A stretch of 64,000 nt of DNA from Winogradskyella endarachnes (GCF_009741275.1 NZ_WOWS01000001.1:558001-622000), one strand, 5' to 3'. Positions 18,239 through 28,564 are shown, counted from the first letter of the stretch. Program-made: numbers and translations. The notes: generated by a model from the letters alone, not told the origin.

Positions 18239-20704
18239 TCAGTCTTTTTTATTTTTGAAGGAATAAAATATACTTATAAGCAATAAAACACCCAAAATAG
18301 CAGAACTTCCTAAAGCAATTTTACTTCCTGTTTCAACTACTTGCGGTTCAAATTTAAATTCTATTGTATGTTTTCCTTTTGGTAATTCTAAGGCTCTCAA
18401 CACGTAATTTACTCTAAAGTGAGGTACTAATTTACCATCTATATAAGCATCCCAACCTTGTTTATAAAAAATTTCAGAAAATACAGCTAAGCCTTTATTA
18501 CTATTACTAGATTCGTATTTTAAATAGTTAGGCTTAAATTCTTTTAAATCAATTGAAGCTGTAGAATCTAAATCAAAAACATAATTATTAATAGTTTTGA
18601 TTTGTGCTTTAGGTATTGAGCTAGCAAAATTTTCAAACTCATGCCTTTCCATAACCGCTTGAGTTTTGGTATTTAAACTATCTAAAGCTAAGATTTCTTC
18701 ATTTGCATCTGCAACAACCTTCAAATTTGAAACAAACCAAGCGTTACCATTAGCATCTGTATTGGTATATGGAAAAATAGTGTTCTGTTCTTCTGCGATG
18801 ATGTATTTTGTGTTTAACATGTTTAGGACATTCATGTTGTTTTTATACACATGAAAATCTAACAACTCCTCTACGCGTCCTAATTTTGCTGCACTATATC
18901 CCATTAAAGAATTATGGTAATACGCAGCTTTTGCTGGCATTCTTTGCCCATCACTAGACATATCCATTACTCTAAAATGGCTCTTATCTTTTAAAATCTC
19001 TATATCTGCTTGATTGGGTTGATATGGCTTATCTACTCTTACAGCTGATATAAAATCATTGTTATTTACATATTTCTTATCTACTGAAACCAAATCAAAA
19101 AGTATTAAAACAGCAAAAATCACAACGACTAAGTTTTCTGACAATTTCTTTTTTAAGAATAAAAATATTGTTCCTGCAGAAAGTAAAACTAATATTAAAG
19201 TTCTTAATGTATCTGTGGTCATTAGAGACTTTCTATCTTCAATAATAGAGTCCATAAAAGCTTGTCCGTACGCACCAATATATTGGTCGTCTCTTAAACC
19301 TTCAAAATCAAATAAAGCAGATTTAAATAATAAAAATATTAAAGCCAAACCTGCTGTAATACCAACTGAGTAATATAATGCTTTTAGTTTTTCTTCATCC
19401 TTTTGAAAATCATTAAATAGTCGAGATAATGCAAATATTCCTAAGACTGGAATGCACAATTCTAGTATAACTTGTATTGAGCTTACCGCTCTAAACTTAT
19501 TGTACATAGGTACATAATCGATGAAGAAATCAGTTAAGAATCCTAGATTTTTTCCGTAAGACAACAATAAGGATAAAATTGTGCCACCAACAAGCCACCA
19601 TTTCAATCTACCCTTAACTAAAAATAATCCTAAAACAAATAGAAATATTATAACAGCGCCAACATAGGCTGGTGCTTCTACAATGGGCTGTTTTCCCCAA
19701 TACATTGGTGCATTTCTAGCAGCATCTAGTGCTTCAATTGGTGAAGCGCCTAATCTTATATATGCTTGATAAGTTTCAGAATCTTTACCAACATCTTCAT
19801 AATTTCCGCCTCCCATAAATTTTGGGATGTAAAGATTGAATGATTCTAAAATTCCGTAACTATATTCTGTTATATAATCCCTATCTAAACCTGTTGTTAC
19901 CGCTTTTGGTGATCCATCTGAATTAATAGTTAAATCACTCTGTCCACGAGCACTTTCTTTAACATACTCTTGTGTTGCCAAAATGCCTGTAGCATTAAGG
20001 CCAACAGCTAAAACAGCAGAAATAGTTAACAATGCAACTGACTTAAAAAAATGTGGTAATTCTTTTTTTCTAAAGGCATCTATTAAATAAGCTAATCCTA
20101 AAACCAAGACCAGTAACAATAAATAATAGGTCATTTGAAAATGGTTTGCAACTATCTCTAAACCCAAAGCAATAGTTGTGAGTAAAAACCCTAAGATATA
20201 TTTCTTTCTAAATGCAAGTATAATTCCGGCTAAAACCAACGGCATATATGCAATGGCATGTGCTTTTGAGTTATGCCCAACTCCTAGAATAATTATAAGA
20301 TAAGTTGAAAATCCAAAAGCTAAAGCACCTAAAGCAGCCAATTTAAAGTCTACTTTTAAAGCTACTAATAAAAAATAAAAACCTATAAAATAAAGAAATA
20401 GATAATCTGCCGGTCTTGGAAGAAAACGCAATGCTAAATCTAATTTTTTAATATAATTATGAGGATATTTTGCACCTAACTGATACGTTGGCATGCCACC
20501 AAATGCACTATTTGTCCAATACGTTTCTTCTCCTGTAGTTTTGGCAAACTCTTTTTGCTGTTGAGCCATACCAATGTAATGCATTATATCGCTTTGGTTA
20601 ATTTTTTTACCTTGTAAAACAGGACTAAAATAGGCTAATGAAACAATTACAAACCCTAATAATACAAGGACATGTGGTAAAATACGCTTAATGGAAAATG
20701 ACAT
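18239..20704 (-). CDS. YfhO family membrane protein
   Basis: 821 aa. About 12-13 membrane helices in the first 500 residues, a large extracytoplasmic domain (about 540-790) and a last helix near the C-terminus (GSSAILGVLLLISIFYSF). This is the GT-C-like YfhO family; the Bacillus member glycosylates lipoteichoic acid. The YHNSLMGYSAAKLGR stretch and the C-terminal GWDAYIDGK are family hallmarks. It heads the glycan block with the glycosyltransferase and flippase. Target unknown. Confidence 0.92.
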   Translation of the reverse strand: MSFSIKRILPHVLVLLGFVIVSLAYFSPVLQGKKINQSDIMHYIGMAQQQKEFAKTTGEETYWTNSAFGGMPTYQLGAKYPHNYIKKLDLALRFLPRPADYLFLYFIGFYFLLVALKVDFKLAALGALAFGFSTYLIIILGVGHNSKAHAIAYMPLVLAGIILAFRKKYILGFLLTTIALGLEIVANHFQMTYYLLLLVLVLGLAYLIDAFRKKELPHFFKSVALLTISAVLAVGLNATGILATQEYVKESARGQSDLTINSDGSPKAVTTGLDRDYITEYSYGILESFNLYIPKFMGGGNYEDVGKDSETYQAYIRLGASPIEALDAARNAPMYWGKQPIVEAPAYVGAVIIFLFVLGLFLVKGRLKWWLVGGTILSLLLSYGKNLGFLTDFFIDYVPMYNKFRAVSSIQVILELCIPVLGIFALSRLFNDFQKDEEKLKALYYSVGITAGLALIFLLFKSALFDFEGLRDDQYIGAYGQAFMDSIIEDRKSLMTTDTLRTLILVLLSAGTIFLFLKKKLSENLVVVIFAVLILFDLVSVDKKYVNNNDFISAVRVDKPYQPNQADIEILKDKSHFRVMDMSSDGQRMPAKAAYYHNSLMGYSAAKLGRVEELLDFHVYKNNMNVLNMLNTKYIIAEEQNTIFPYTNTDANGNAWFVSNLKVVADANEEILALDSLNTKTQAVMERHEFENFASSIPKAQIKTINNYVFDLDSTASIDLKEFKPNYLKYESSNSNKGLAVFSEIFYKQGWDAYIDGKLVPHFRVNYVLRALELPKGKHTIEFKFEPQVVETGSKIALGSSAILGVLLLISIFYSFKNKKD

Positions 20705-20788
20705 GAAAATGCTTTAAGTTGAATGATTCTGAAAAGTAGTTATTTTTTTTGAAAGAAATATATATTTCCTATGTAGGATATTAAATAA

Positions 20789-21061
20789 CTAATCAATTTC
20801 TTCGTAATCAATGTACTCACCTACTTTTTGGTTTGAAGATTTATTTTTATTTGGCATTTTATCAATTACCGTTTCTCCTTCTTTTTGCCTTGCTTGTTGT
20901 CTTTGTTGGTTTGGATTTTGAAATCCACCAAATTGTTGTCCAAATTTTTGTTCTGCCTTTTTAGCAACGAAACGCACTAATAAAGGGGCAAAAAGACGAG
21001 ATAAAATCTTAAAACCGTAATAAACCAACAAGATAATTAATATAGTTCTTAGTAATTGCAT
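20789..21061 (-). CDS. DUF4834 family protein
   Basis: 90 aa. One N-terminal membrane helix (residues 5-24, LRTILIILLVYYGFKILSRL), then a polar, Gln-rich tail (QNPNQQRQQARQ) ending GEYIDYEEID. This order is diagnostic of DUF4834, a small Bacteroidota inner-membrane family of unknown role. It lies 84 bp upstream of the YfhO gene and may be cotranscribed with it. Confidence 0.85.
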   Translation of the reverse strand: MQLLRTILIILLVYYGFKILSRLFAPLLVRFVAKKAEQKFGQQFGGFQNPNQQRQQARQKEGETVIDKMPNKNKSSNQKVGEYIDYEEID

Positions 21062-21210
21062 GGACTAAGCTGCTTCAATAATAAATTTAATTTTAATCAA
21101 AAATACAATTATAGTCATTTATAATACGTTATTATTCCTTAAAAAAAGTATAAAATCTATATATTTGACTCAAATCTACATTAAACTGAATGGTTTTAAA
21201 TCCTGTAAAA

Positions 21211-22179
21211 ATGAGAATACTCAAATCAACCCTTATTTTATTATTAGTTACGTCTTTTAATTCTGCTTTTGCGCAATACACAGAAGTTATTAATTCTAAC
21301 AGACCTGGAGTCTCAAAAAGTGCTTTTTCCGTTGGAACTGGAATTGTACAATTTGAAGCTGGAGCATATACTGTAAAAGAAGAACACGCGTTAAGTAATT
21401 ATGAAGTTTCTGGCTTTGGTTTAGATTTTGGACTGCGCTACGGTTTACTTTTTGAAGAATTAGAATTATCTCTTGATGGCATTTATCAAAATGATACTTT
21501 TACGGATAATAATGGCTTAGTTGCAGATGATAATAAACGTTCAAATTTTAAAAATTTCACCATAGGTGCTAAATATTTAATATATGACCCTTACAAAAAT
21601 GCAGAGGAAGCCAAACCTAATCTTTATAGCTACCATGCTAATAGAAAGTTTAATTGGAAGTCTTTGATACCAGCTATTTCTATATACGCTGGAGCAAATT
21701 TTGATACAAAAGGAAATCCGTATACTGATGTTGGAATTGAAGGCTTTAGTCCAAAAATAATGATTGCAACCCAAAACAATTTTAATGGCGGTTGGGTTTT
21801 TGTAATGAATTTAATTAAAGACAGAATAGGTACAGATCAATCCGATTTTTCATACATACTTACGTTAACACATTCATTCACACCACAATGGGTGGTTTTT
21901 GGAGAAACACAAGGCATACAAAGTGATTTTTATGCAGATAATATTTTTAGATTTGGAGGTGCTTACCTTTGGACTAAAGATTTTCAAATAGATGCAAATA
22001 TTGCTTTTAATACAAAAGATACACCAACTGTTTTTAATATAGCATTTGGAGCTTCTTACCGTTTAGACTTTCATAAAGACAAAAAAATTGACAATGGTAA
22101 TTCTGCAAAAGAAGAAGGTAAAAGAAAAGAGCGCAGAAACAAAAACAAAAAGAAGAAATTAGACGAATTTGATTCTTAA
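21211..22179 (+). CDS. outer-membrane protein, MetA-pathway-transporter-like
   Basis: 322 aa. Signal peptide RILKSTLILLLVTSFNSAFA, then repeated amphipathic strands with the opening EVINSNRPGVSKSAFSVGTGIVQ of a family often labelled transporter / phenol meta-pathway outer-membrane protein. A 12-16-strand barrel is likely. The ATG at 21211 is used because it gives a proper signal peptide; an ATG seven codons upstream does not. The C-terminus is a basic, Lys-rich tail (RRNKNKKKKLDEFDS). Followed after 20 nt by the GNAT gene on the same strand. Confidence 0.8.
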   Translation: MRILKSTLILLLVTSFNSAFAQYTEVINSNRPGVSKSAFSVGTGIVQFEAGAYTVKEEHALSNYEVSGFGLDFGLRYGLLFEELELSLDGIYQNDTFTDNNGLVADDNKRSNFKNFTIGAKYLIYDPYKNAEEAKPNLYSYHANRKFNWKSLIPAISIYAGANFDTKGNPYTDVGIEGFSPKIMIATQNNFNGGWVFVMNLIKDRIGTDQSDFSYILTLTHSFTPQWVVFGETQGIQSDFYADNIFRFGGAYLWTKDFQIDANIAFNTKDTPTVFNIAFGASYRLDFHKDKKIDNGNSAKEEGKRKERRNKNKKKKLDEFDS

Positions 22180-22199
22180 TTTATAGCTTTCCTAATTAC

Positions 22200-23318
22200 A
22201 TGATTACAATAAAAGAAGCCATTTCTAAAAAGGATTTAAAAGCATTTGTAACCTTTCCTTTTTCTATATACAAAAACTCTAAATATTGGGTACCTCCAAT
22301 TATAAAACAAGAACTAGAAACCTTTAATAAAGATAAAAACCCCATATTTAAAGATGCGGAAGCGCGTTTTTTTTTAGCTTATAAAGGTGATAACATTGTT
22401 GGAAGAATTGCAGCAATTATTAATTGGCTAGAAGTTGATAAACAAAACATAAAAAAGATGCGTTTTGGTTGGTTCGACTTTATAGACGATAAAGCAGTTA
22501 GCCAAAAATTGTTAGAAACTGTTGAGAATATTGGTAGAGAGCAGAAATTAAGCTATGTTGAAGGACCAGTTGGATTTTCTAACTTAGATAAGGTTGGTGT
22601 AATGACGGAAGGTTTTGACCATTTAGCAACAATGATTACATGGTACAATCATCCCTATTATATAGAGCATTACAAAGCTTTAAATTATCAAATAGAAAAA
22701 GAATACTCCGAAAGTAAATTTCCTTTTTCTAATGTACAACCAGAGTTTTTTATAAAGGCGCAACAATTAATTAAACGTAGATATAAATTAAAAGCTCTAA
22801 AGTTTACTAAAACGGAAGAGGTAATGCCTTATGTAGATCGAATGTTCGATTTGTTTAATGAAAGCTACGCCGAGCTTTCATCTTTTGTTGAAATTACGGA
22901 CTTACAAAAAGCATATTTTAAAAAGAAATTTATCAGTTTTGTAAACCCAGAATACATCAAGTTTGTTGTTGACGATAAGAATTCATTAATTGCGTTTGCG
23001 ATTGTTATGCCTAGGTTTTCAGAGGCTATTCAAAAAACGAAAGGAAAATTATTTCCATTTGGGTTTACTCATATCTTAAAAGCAAAGAAAAATAGCAAAG
23101 ATGTAATATTCTACCTCATAGGTATACATCCTGATTATCAAAATAAAGGTGTACATGCTGTAATATTTAACGAATATTATGAAACCTTTAAAGAAAAAGG
23201 AATTGAAACCTGTTATAGAACCCCTGAATTAGAAGATAATTACGCCATAAAACAAATTTGGAAACACTTTGACCCAAAGGTTTACGCAAGACGTAAAACT
23301 TTTAAAAAGGATTTATAA
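22200..23318 (+). CDS. GNAT-fold protein, YghO-like
   Basis: 372 aa, cytosolic. The N-terminal part (FPFSIYKNSKYWVPP) and the C-terminal acetyl-CoA-binding-like segment IGIHPDYQNKGVHAVIF belong to the YghO group of GNAT-like proteins; the Q-x-K-G core follows the Q/RxxGxG/A motif loosely. Databases often give a misleading GTP cyclohydrolase label. Substrate unknown. It follows the outer-membrane protein gene by 20 nt and ends at a bidirectional terminator. Confidence 0.75.
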   Translation: MITIKEAISKKDLKAFVTFPFSIYKNSKYWVPPIIKQELETFNKDKNPIFKDAEARFFLAYKGDNIVGRIAAIINWLEVDKQNIKKMRFGWFDFIDDKAVSQKLLETVENIGREQKLSYVEGPVGFSNLDKVGVMTEGFDHLATMITWYNHPYYIEHYKALNYQIEKEYSESKFPFSNVQPEFFIKAQQLIKRRYKLKALKFTKTEEVMPYVDRMFDLFNESYAELSSFVEITDLQKAYFKKKFISFVNPEYIKFVVDDKNSLIAFAIVMPRFSEAIQKTKGKLFPFGFTHILKAKKNSKDVIFYLIGIHPDYQNKGVHAVIFNEYYETFKEKGIETCYRTPELEDNYAIKQIWKHFDPKVYARRKTFKKDL

Positions 23319-23345
23319 TTAAAAGTTTGTAAAACAACAGTATAA

Positions 23346-23380
23346 TAAAAAAGGCCATCACTTTTGTGATGACCTTTTTT
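23346..23380. terminator. bidirectional rho-independent terminator
   Basis: AAAAAAGGCCATCAC, loop TTTT, GTGATGACCTTTTTT: A run on one side and T run on the other. It serves the GNAT gene (plus) and the acyltransferase gene (minus). Confidence 0.85.
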
Positions 23381-23400
23381 ATTTGGTAAAAGTGAATAAA

Positions 23401-24660
23401 TTATTCACCCATAGCAGCAATTAAAGCTGCTGACATTCTTTTATAAGTTCCATTTTCTAATCGATCTCTAATAGCATCAAAAGCATCTAATGTTTCTTTT
23501 ACATCTTCTAATGTGTGTGTAGCTGTAGGAATCATTCTTAATAAAATTAAGCCTTTTGGTATTACAGGATACACAACAATAGAACAGAATATACCATGAT
23601 TTTCACGTAAATCTTTTACCAATGCCATGGCTTCTGGAATACTACCTTTTAAATATACTGGTGTTACACAACTTTGAGTTGTTCCAATATCAAAACCACG
23701 CTCAGTTAAACCAGATTGTAACGCGTTTACAACTGTCCATAGATTCTTTTTAAGTTCTGGCATGGTACGCAACATATCTAAACGTTTTAATGCGCCTACT
23801 ACCAATTGCATTTGTAATGACTTAGCGAACATTTGAGAACGTAAGTTGTATTTTAAATAATCAATAATTTCTTGATCACCAGCAATAAATGCACCTGTGC
23901 TTGCCATAGACTTTGCAAAGGTTGCAAAATACACATCAATATCATCTTGCACACCTTGTTCTTCACCAGCTCCTGCTCCTGTTGCTCCTAAGGTACCAAA
24001 ACCATGCGCATCATCAACAAAAAGCCTAAAATTAAACTTTTTCTTTAGTTCAACTATTTCTTTTAATCTACCTTGCTCACCACGCATACCAAATACACCT
24101 TCAGAAATCACTAAGATTCCGCCACCTGTTTGTTCTGCCATTTTAGTAGCACGCTCTAAGTTTTTTTCTAAACTTGCTACATCGTTATGTTTATATGTAA
24201 AACGTTTACCCATATGCAAACGCACACCATCTATTATACATGCATGTGCATCAACATCATAAACAATAATATCGTCTTTAGCAACCAAAGCATCTATGGT
24301 AGATACCATTCCTTGGTAACCAAAGTTCAAAAGGTAAGCAGCTTCTTTACTAACAAAATCAGCTAATTCATTTTGTAATTTCTCGTGTAATTCTGTGTGA
24401 CCAGACATCATACGTGCTCCCATTGGATATGCAGAACCGTATTCTGCAGCAGCTTCAGCATCTACCTTTCTAACCTCTGGGTGATTGGCTAAACCTAAAT
24501 AATCATTTATACTCCAAGTAATAACATCTTTTCCTTGAAACTTCATTCTATTAGAGATTTCACCTTCAAGCTTTGGAAATACAAAATATCCTTCTGCCTG
24601 TTCTGCCCATTTTCCTAATGGTCCTTTATCTCTATAAATCTTTTCAAATAAATCTTTCAT
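23401..24660 (-). CDS. alpha-oxoamine synthase: SPT/KBL-like, probable cysteate acyltransferase
   Basis: 419-aa PLP enzyme that joins an amino acid to an acyl-CoA with loss of CO2. Fold-I hallmarks: NDYLGLANHPEV, GMMSGHTELHEKL-type segment (written here as GARMMSGHTELH), DDAHGFGTLG and the PLP lysine K250 in TFAKSMAST. The family includes serine palmitoyltransferase, AONS and the Flavobacterium cysteate acyltransferase that makes 3-ketocapnine. The neighbouring gene encodes a cysteine/cysteate-synthase-like enzyme, which favours the capnine (sulfonolipid) role over sphingolipid synthesis. That assignment is inference; biotin synthesis is unlikely because no bio genes are near. Confidence 0.8.
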   Translation of the reverse strand: MKDLFEKIYRDKGPLGKWAEQAEGYFVFPKLEGEISNRMKFQGKDVITWSINDYLGLANHPEVRKVDAEAAAEYGSAYPMGARMMSGHTELHEKLQNELADFVSKEAAYLLNFGYQGMVSTIDALVAKDDIIVYDVDAHACIIDGVRLHMGKRFTYKHNDVASLEKNLERATKMAEQTGGGILVISEGVFGMRGEQGRLKEIVELKKKFNFRLFVDDAHGFGTLGATGAGAGEEQGVQDDIDVYFATFAKSMASTGAFIAGDQEIIDYLKYNLRSQMFAKSLQMQLVVGALKRLDMLRTMPELKKNLWTVVNALQSGLTERGFDIGTTQSCVTPVYLKGSIPEAMALVKDLRENHGIFCSIVVYPVIPKGLILLRMIPTATHTLEDVKETLDAFDAIRDRLENGTYKRMSAALIAAMGE

Positions 24661-24931
24661 GCTTGTTAATTGCTATCAATCCCTATCTCTAATATCATTT
24701 TTAAATCTATCTAATATTGTTTAAACTTTAAAGTAAGCAAACCGATATTATTTTTTTCGGTTTCAAATATAGTTTTCTATTCAATATTTATTTTATTCAA
24801 ATTCAGCTAAAATTAGCTCGTAGAGATCCTTTTAATAATTGTTAAATTAGTTATGTTAGTGTCTGCAAAATTAGGTAATAATATTATGACTGCATAATTT
24901 ATTTATTTATACTATTAACTAAGTTTTAAAC
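24661..24931 (-). promoter_or_regulatory. promoter region of the acyltransferase gene with inverted repeat
   Basis: On the minus strand a TATATTTG -7 box (24764-24771) is followed at once by AAACCGA-N11-TCGGTTT (24739-24763), so the inverted repeat would cover the transcription start. The leader is about 100 nt. No matching -33 box at the usual distance. The rest of the gap shows nothing recognisable. Confidence 0.4.
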
Positions 24932-24968
24932 AAAAAAAACCTATCACATAAAATGTAATAGGTTTTAT
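24932..24968 (-). terminator. rho-independent terminator
   Basis: Read on the minus strand: AAACCTATTACA, loop, TGTGATAGGTTT, then a run of T. It ends the cysteine/cysteate-synthase-like transcript, so the downstream acyltransferase gene has its own promoter. Confidence 0.8.
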
Positions 24969-24982
24969 ATATATATCATTTT

Positions 24983-26020
24983 TTACTTTACGTATTCTAT
25001 GGTAGCTTGTACTTCTGATTTACTGTCAAAAAAGCCTTGATCTTCCATCCATTTATCGTTATAAACTTTACTCATATAACGCGATCCATGATCCGGAAAT
25101 ATTACCACAATTTTATCTGATGGCTTAAATTCACCTTCTTCTTGCAGTTGTTTTATAGCTTGCATTGCTGCACCACTTGTGTAACCTACAAATAGACCTT
25201 CTGTATTAGAAACCTCTCTTGCAGTGTGTGCACTTTCCTCGTCAGTAACTTTAATAAACTTATCTATTAAATCGAATTCAGTTGCAGTTGGTATTAGATT
25301 TTTACCTAATCCTTCTATTCGGTATGGATAAATTTCCTTATCATCAAACTCACGTGTTTCGTGATATTTCTTTAAAACAGAACCATATGCATCAACACCA
25401 ATTACTTTTACATTTGGGTTTTGCTCTTTTAAGTATTTTGAAACACCAGAAATAGTTCCTCCTGTTCCACTACAAGCTACGAGATGTGTTATTTCTCCTT
25501 CGGTTTGTTCCCAAATTTCTGGGCCTGTAGAATGGTAATGTGCATCAATATTTAATTGATTAAAGTACTGATTAATATAAATAGAACCTTTATTTTCTTC
25601 GTGCAGACGTTTTGCTACTTCGTAATAAGAACGAGGATCATCTGCCTTTACGTGTGCAGGACAAACATAAACTTTTGCGCCCATTGATTTTAACATGTCT
25701 ATTTTATCTGCAGATGATTTAGAACTTACAGCTAAAATACAATCGTAACCTTTTATAATACTAACTAAAGCAAGACTAAAACCTGTATTACCAGAAGTGG
25801 TTTCAATAATTGTATCACCAGGTGATAAAATACCTTGACGTTCTGCTTCTTCTATAATATGTAACGCAATTCTATCTTTAGAAGAATGACCTGGATTAAA
25901 TGCCTCTACCTTTGCGTAAAAATCGCCGTCAAAGTCAGCAGTCATTCTGTTTAATTTGATAAGAGGTGTGTTTCCTATTAGTTGAAGTACATTATCAAAT
26001 ACATTTTTGTTTTGCTTCAT
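24983..26020 (-). CDS. PLP-dependent cysteine synthase / cystathionine beta-synthase family; candidate cysteate synthase
   Basis: 345-aa fold-II PLP enzyme. The PLP lysine is K48 in NPGHSSKDR, the substrate loop is TSGNTGFS, and the phosphate cradle is GTGGTISG; no CBS regulatory domains. Family members exchange a beta-substituent of serine derivatives (sulfide, homocysteine or sulfite as nucleophile). Position next to the cysteate-acyltransferase-like gene makes a sulfite-using cysteate synthase plausible; ordinary cysteine or cystathionine synthesis remains possible. A TACATTTG -7 box (26073-26080, minus strand) gives a short leader. A terminator separates it from the acyltransferase gene. 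Confidence 0.8.
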   Translation of the reverse strand: MKQNKNVFDNVLQLIGNTPLIKLNRMTADFDGDFYAKVEAFNPGHSSKDRIALHIIEEAERQGILSPGDTIIETTSGNTGFSLALVSIIKGYDCILAVSSKSSADKIDMLKSMGAKVYVCPAHVKADDPRSYYEVAKRLHEENKGSIYINQYFNQLNIDAHYHSTGPEIWEQTEGEITHLVACSGTGGTISGVSKYLKEQNPNVKVIGVDAYGSVLKKYHETREFDDKEIYPYRIEGLGKNLIPTATEFDLIDKFIKVTDEESAHTAREVSNTEGLFVGYTSGAAMQAIKQLQEEGEFKPSDKIVVIFPDHGSRYMSKVYNDKWMEDQGFFDSKSEVQATIEYVK

Positions 26021-26095
26021 AAAAAATATTTTACAGTAACCTAGTTTTATAAATTAGACACCTAAAACCTCGCAAATGTAACACTTTTTTTAAAA

Positions 26096-28159
26096 CTAGT
26101 TGGTAATTCCTTCTAAATCTAGCAAGAATGCAAACTCTTCGGCATCTTCTTTTAAACTTTCAAATCGTCCGGAGGCACCACCATGACCAGCATCCATATT
26201 AGTTTTTAAATACAACTGATTGTTGTCTGTTTTCATATCTCTAAGTTTAGCAACCCATTTTGCCGGTTCCCAATATTGAACTTGCGAATCGTGCAAACCC
26301 GTTGTTACTAACATATTTGGATATGCTTTAGCTTCTACATTATCATATGGAGAATATGACTTAATATAATTATAATACAAAACATCATTAGGATTTCCCC
26401 ATTCGTCATACTCACCTGTTGTTAAAGGAATTGAATCATCTAACATGGTTGTAATGACATCTACAAATGGTACTGCTGCAATAACACCGTTATATAATTC
26501 TGGCGCTTTATTAATAATTGCTCCCATTAGTAAACCACCTGCGCTTCCTCCCATGGCATATAAGTGCTTAGAAGATGTATAACGCTCTTTAATTAAATGT
26601 ACTGAACATGCTATAAAATCTGAAAACGTATTTTTCTTGTTGAGTAACTTTCCGTTTTCATACCAATCTCGTCCAAGATATTCACCGCCTCTTATATGTG
26701 TGATCACATAAATAAATCCACGGTCTAATAAAGTTAACCTTATAGTTGAAAAGTATGGATCTACGGTAGAACCATAACTTCCATAGGCATATTGTAATAA
26801 GGGATTAGTACCATCTTTCTTAATTCCCTTTTTATAAACAATAGACATTGGGATTTTTGTACCATCTTCTGCTGTTGCCCAAATACGTTCAGACACATAA
26901 TTGTCTTTATCAAAATTTTTATCTAACACCTGTTGTTCTTTTAAAACGGTTTTAGTTTTGGTACGCATATTAAATTCAATAACCGAAGAAGGCGTTGTCA
27001 TAGCATTATAGCCATAACGCAATAATTCCGTATCAAAATCTACATTTGTCCCTGTATAGGCTGTATACGTTTCATTATTAAAAGGCAAATAGTAATCTTC
27101 AGTGTTATCCCAACGTTTTATTCTAATTTCGTTAAGTCCGTTTTTACGTTCACTAACAACTAAATAGTCTTTAAAAATATCAATGCCTTCTAGCAGAACA
27201 TCGTTTCTATGTGCAATAACTTCTGTCCAATTTTCAACTGTAGTATTAGTTATTAAAGTTTTCATTAATTTAAAATTGGTCGCCTTGTCCTTATTAGTAG
27301 TAATATAGAAATGGTCATTATAATGAGAAATACTATATTCTAATCCTCTAATTCTTGGTTGAAAAACTTGAAACTCACCTTCAGGATTATCCGCATCTAA
27401 AATATGATACTCGTTTGTTAATGTACTATAACAAGCAATAATAATGTACTTTCTAGATTTAGATTTGTAAACGGCTGCACCAAATGTATCATCGCCTTCT
27501 TCAAAAACAAGTTTGTCCTTAGATGTATCTCCTAAACGGTGTTTAAAAATTTGAAATGCTCGCAGTGTAACCTCATCCTTTTTAGTATAAAACAAGGTTG
27601 CATTATCATTTGCCCAGCTTGAAGAACCTGTAGTCCCTTCTATTCTATCGTCTGCTACTTTATTAGTTGTTAAATCCTTTACATGGATGGTATAATTTCG
27701 TCGTCCTGTTTTGTCAATTCCGTATGAGACTTTTTTATTATCTGGACTAATACTTATACCTGCTAATTTGAAATAAGATTCTCCTTCTGCCATTTTATTA
27801 CAGTCAAATAATAATTCTTCAGGATTATCTAAACTTTCTTTTTTACGTGTATAAATTGGATAGTCTTTTCCTTTTTCAAACTTGGTAATATACCAATAGC
27901 CATTATATTTATAAGGTACTGAAGAATCATCTTCTTTTATTCTGGCTTTCATTTCTTCAAACAAATCCTTCTGAAACGCTTTGGTATGTGCCATTTTTCC
28001 ATCGCAATACGCATTTTCGGCATTTAAATAGTCAATAACCTCTGGATGTTCTCTGTCTTTCATCCAAAAATAATTATCAACACGCACGTCGCCATGCTTT
28101 TCTAATTGATGCGGAATCTTTTTGGCAATTGGTGGTTTTAAATCTGAAATTTTTGTCAT
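26096..28159 (-). CDS. ptrB: oligopeptidase B (S9 prolyl oligopeptidase family)
   Basis: 687-aa serine peptidase that cleaves short peptides after basic residues. No signal peptide. The N-terminal beta-propeller is followed by the alpha/beta-hydrolase domain with the triad S538 (GGSAGG), D623 (GLHDSQVQYWEP) and H658 (DAGHGGASGRF). The N-terminus APPIAKKIPHQ-type start (here KPPIAKKIPHQLEKHGDVRVDNYFWM) is typical. Length matches E. coli PtrB (686 aa). Single gene between the synthase and YbaB. Confidence 0.93.
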   Translation of the reverse strand: MTKISDLKPPIAKKIPHQLEKHGDVRVDNYFWMKDREHPEVIDYLNAENAYCDGKMAHTKAFQKDLFEEMKARIKEDDSSVPYKYNGYWYITKFEKGKDYPIYTRKKESLDNPEELLFDCNKMAEGESYFKLAGISISPDNKKVSYGIDKTGRRNYTIHVKDLTTNKVADDRIEGTTGSSSWANDNATLFYTKKDEVTLRAFQIFKHRLGDTSKDKLVFEEGDDTFGAAVYKSKSRKYIIIACYSTLTNEYHILDADNPEGEFQVFQPRIRGLEYSISHYNDHFYITTNKDKATNFKLMKTLITNTTVENWTEVIAHRNDVLLEGIDIFKDYLVVSERKNGLNEIRIKRWDNTEDYYLPFNNETYTAYTGTNVDFDTELLRYGYNAMTTPSSVIEFNMRTKTKTVLKEQQVLDKNFDKDNYVSERIWATAEDGTKIPMSIVYKKGIKKDGTNPLLQYAYGSYGSTVDPYFSTIRLTLLDRGFIYVITHIRGGEYLGRDWYENGKLLNKKNTFSDFIACSVHLIKERYTSSKHLYAMGGSAGGLLMGAIINKAPELYNGVIAAVPFVDVITTMLDDSIPLTTGEYDEWGNPNDVLYYNYIKSYSPYDNVEAKAYPNMLVTTGLHDSQVQYWEPAKWVAKLRDMKTDNNQLYLKTNMDAGHGGASGRFESLKEDAEEFAFLLDLEGITN

Positions 28160-28237
28160 TTGTTTTAAGAAAATTTTAATCTAAAAAGTCGCGCAATTTA
28201 CTAATTTTACAGCGTAAAAATTTAAAAGACACAATAT

Positions 28238-28561
28238 ATGTTTGGAGATATGATGGGAATGATGGGCAAATTAAAAGAAGCTCAGAAAAAAGTTGAAGAA
28301 ACTAAAGAACGTTTGCACACCGTTTTAATTGACGAAGCAAGTAACGATAATAAACTTAAAGTAACGATTACTGCTAATAGAACTATTAAATCTATTGACA
28401 TTGCTGATGAGTTGCTTGAAGATAAGGATATGCTTGAAGATTATCTCATTCTTACACTAAATAAAGCCATAGAAAAAGCTACCAATGTGCACGAAACTGA
28501 AGTTGCTGCTGTTGCCAAAGAAGGCATGCCTAGCATTCCTGGGATGGATATATTTAAGTAG
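28238..28561 (+). CDS. YbaB/EbfC family nucleoid-associated protein
   Basis: 107 aa. [17 protein letters not shown] coiled coil, then the conserved [14 protein letters not shown] and the C-terminal GMPSIPGM. Members are small dimeric DNA-binding proteins in the nucleoid. In many bacteria the gene sits with dnaX-recR; here it stands alone, divergent from oligopeptidase B. Confidence 0.92.
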   Translation: MFGDMMGMMGKLKEAQKKVEETKERLHTVLIDEASNDNKLKVTITANRTIKSIDIADELLEDKDMLEDYLILTLNKAIEKATNVHETEVAAVAKEGMPSIPGMDIFK

Positions 28562-28564
28562 AAG

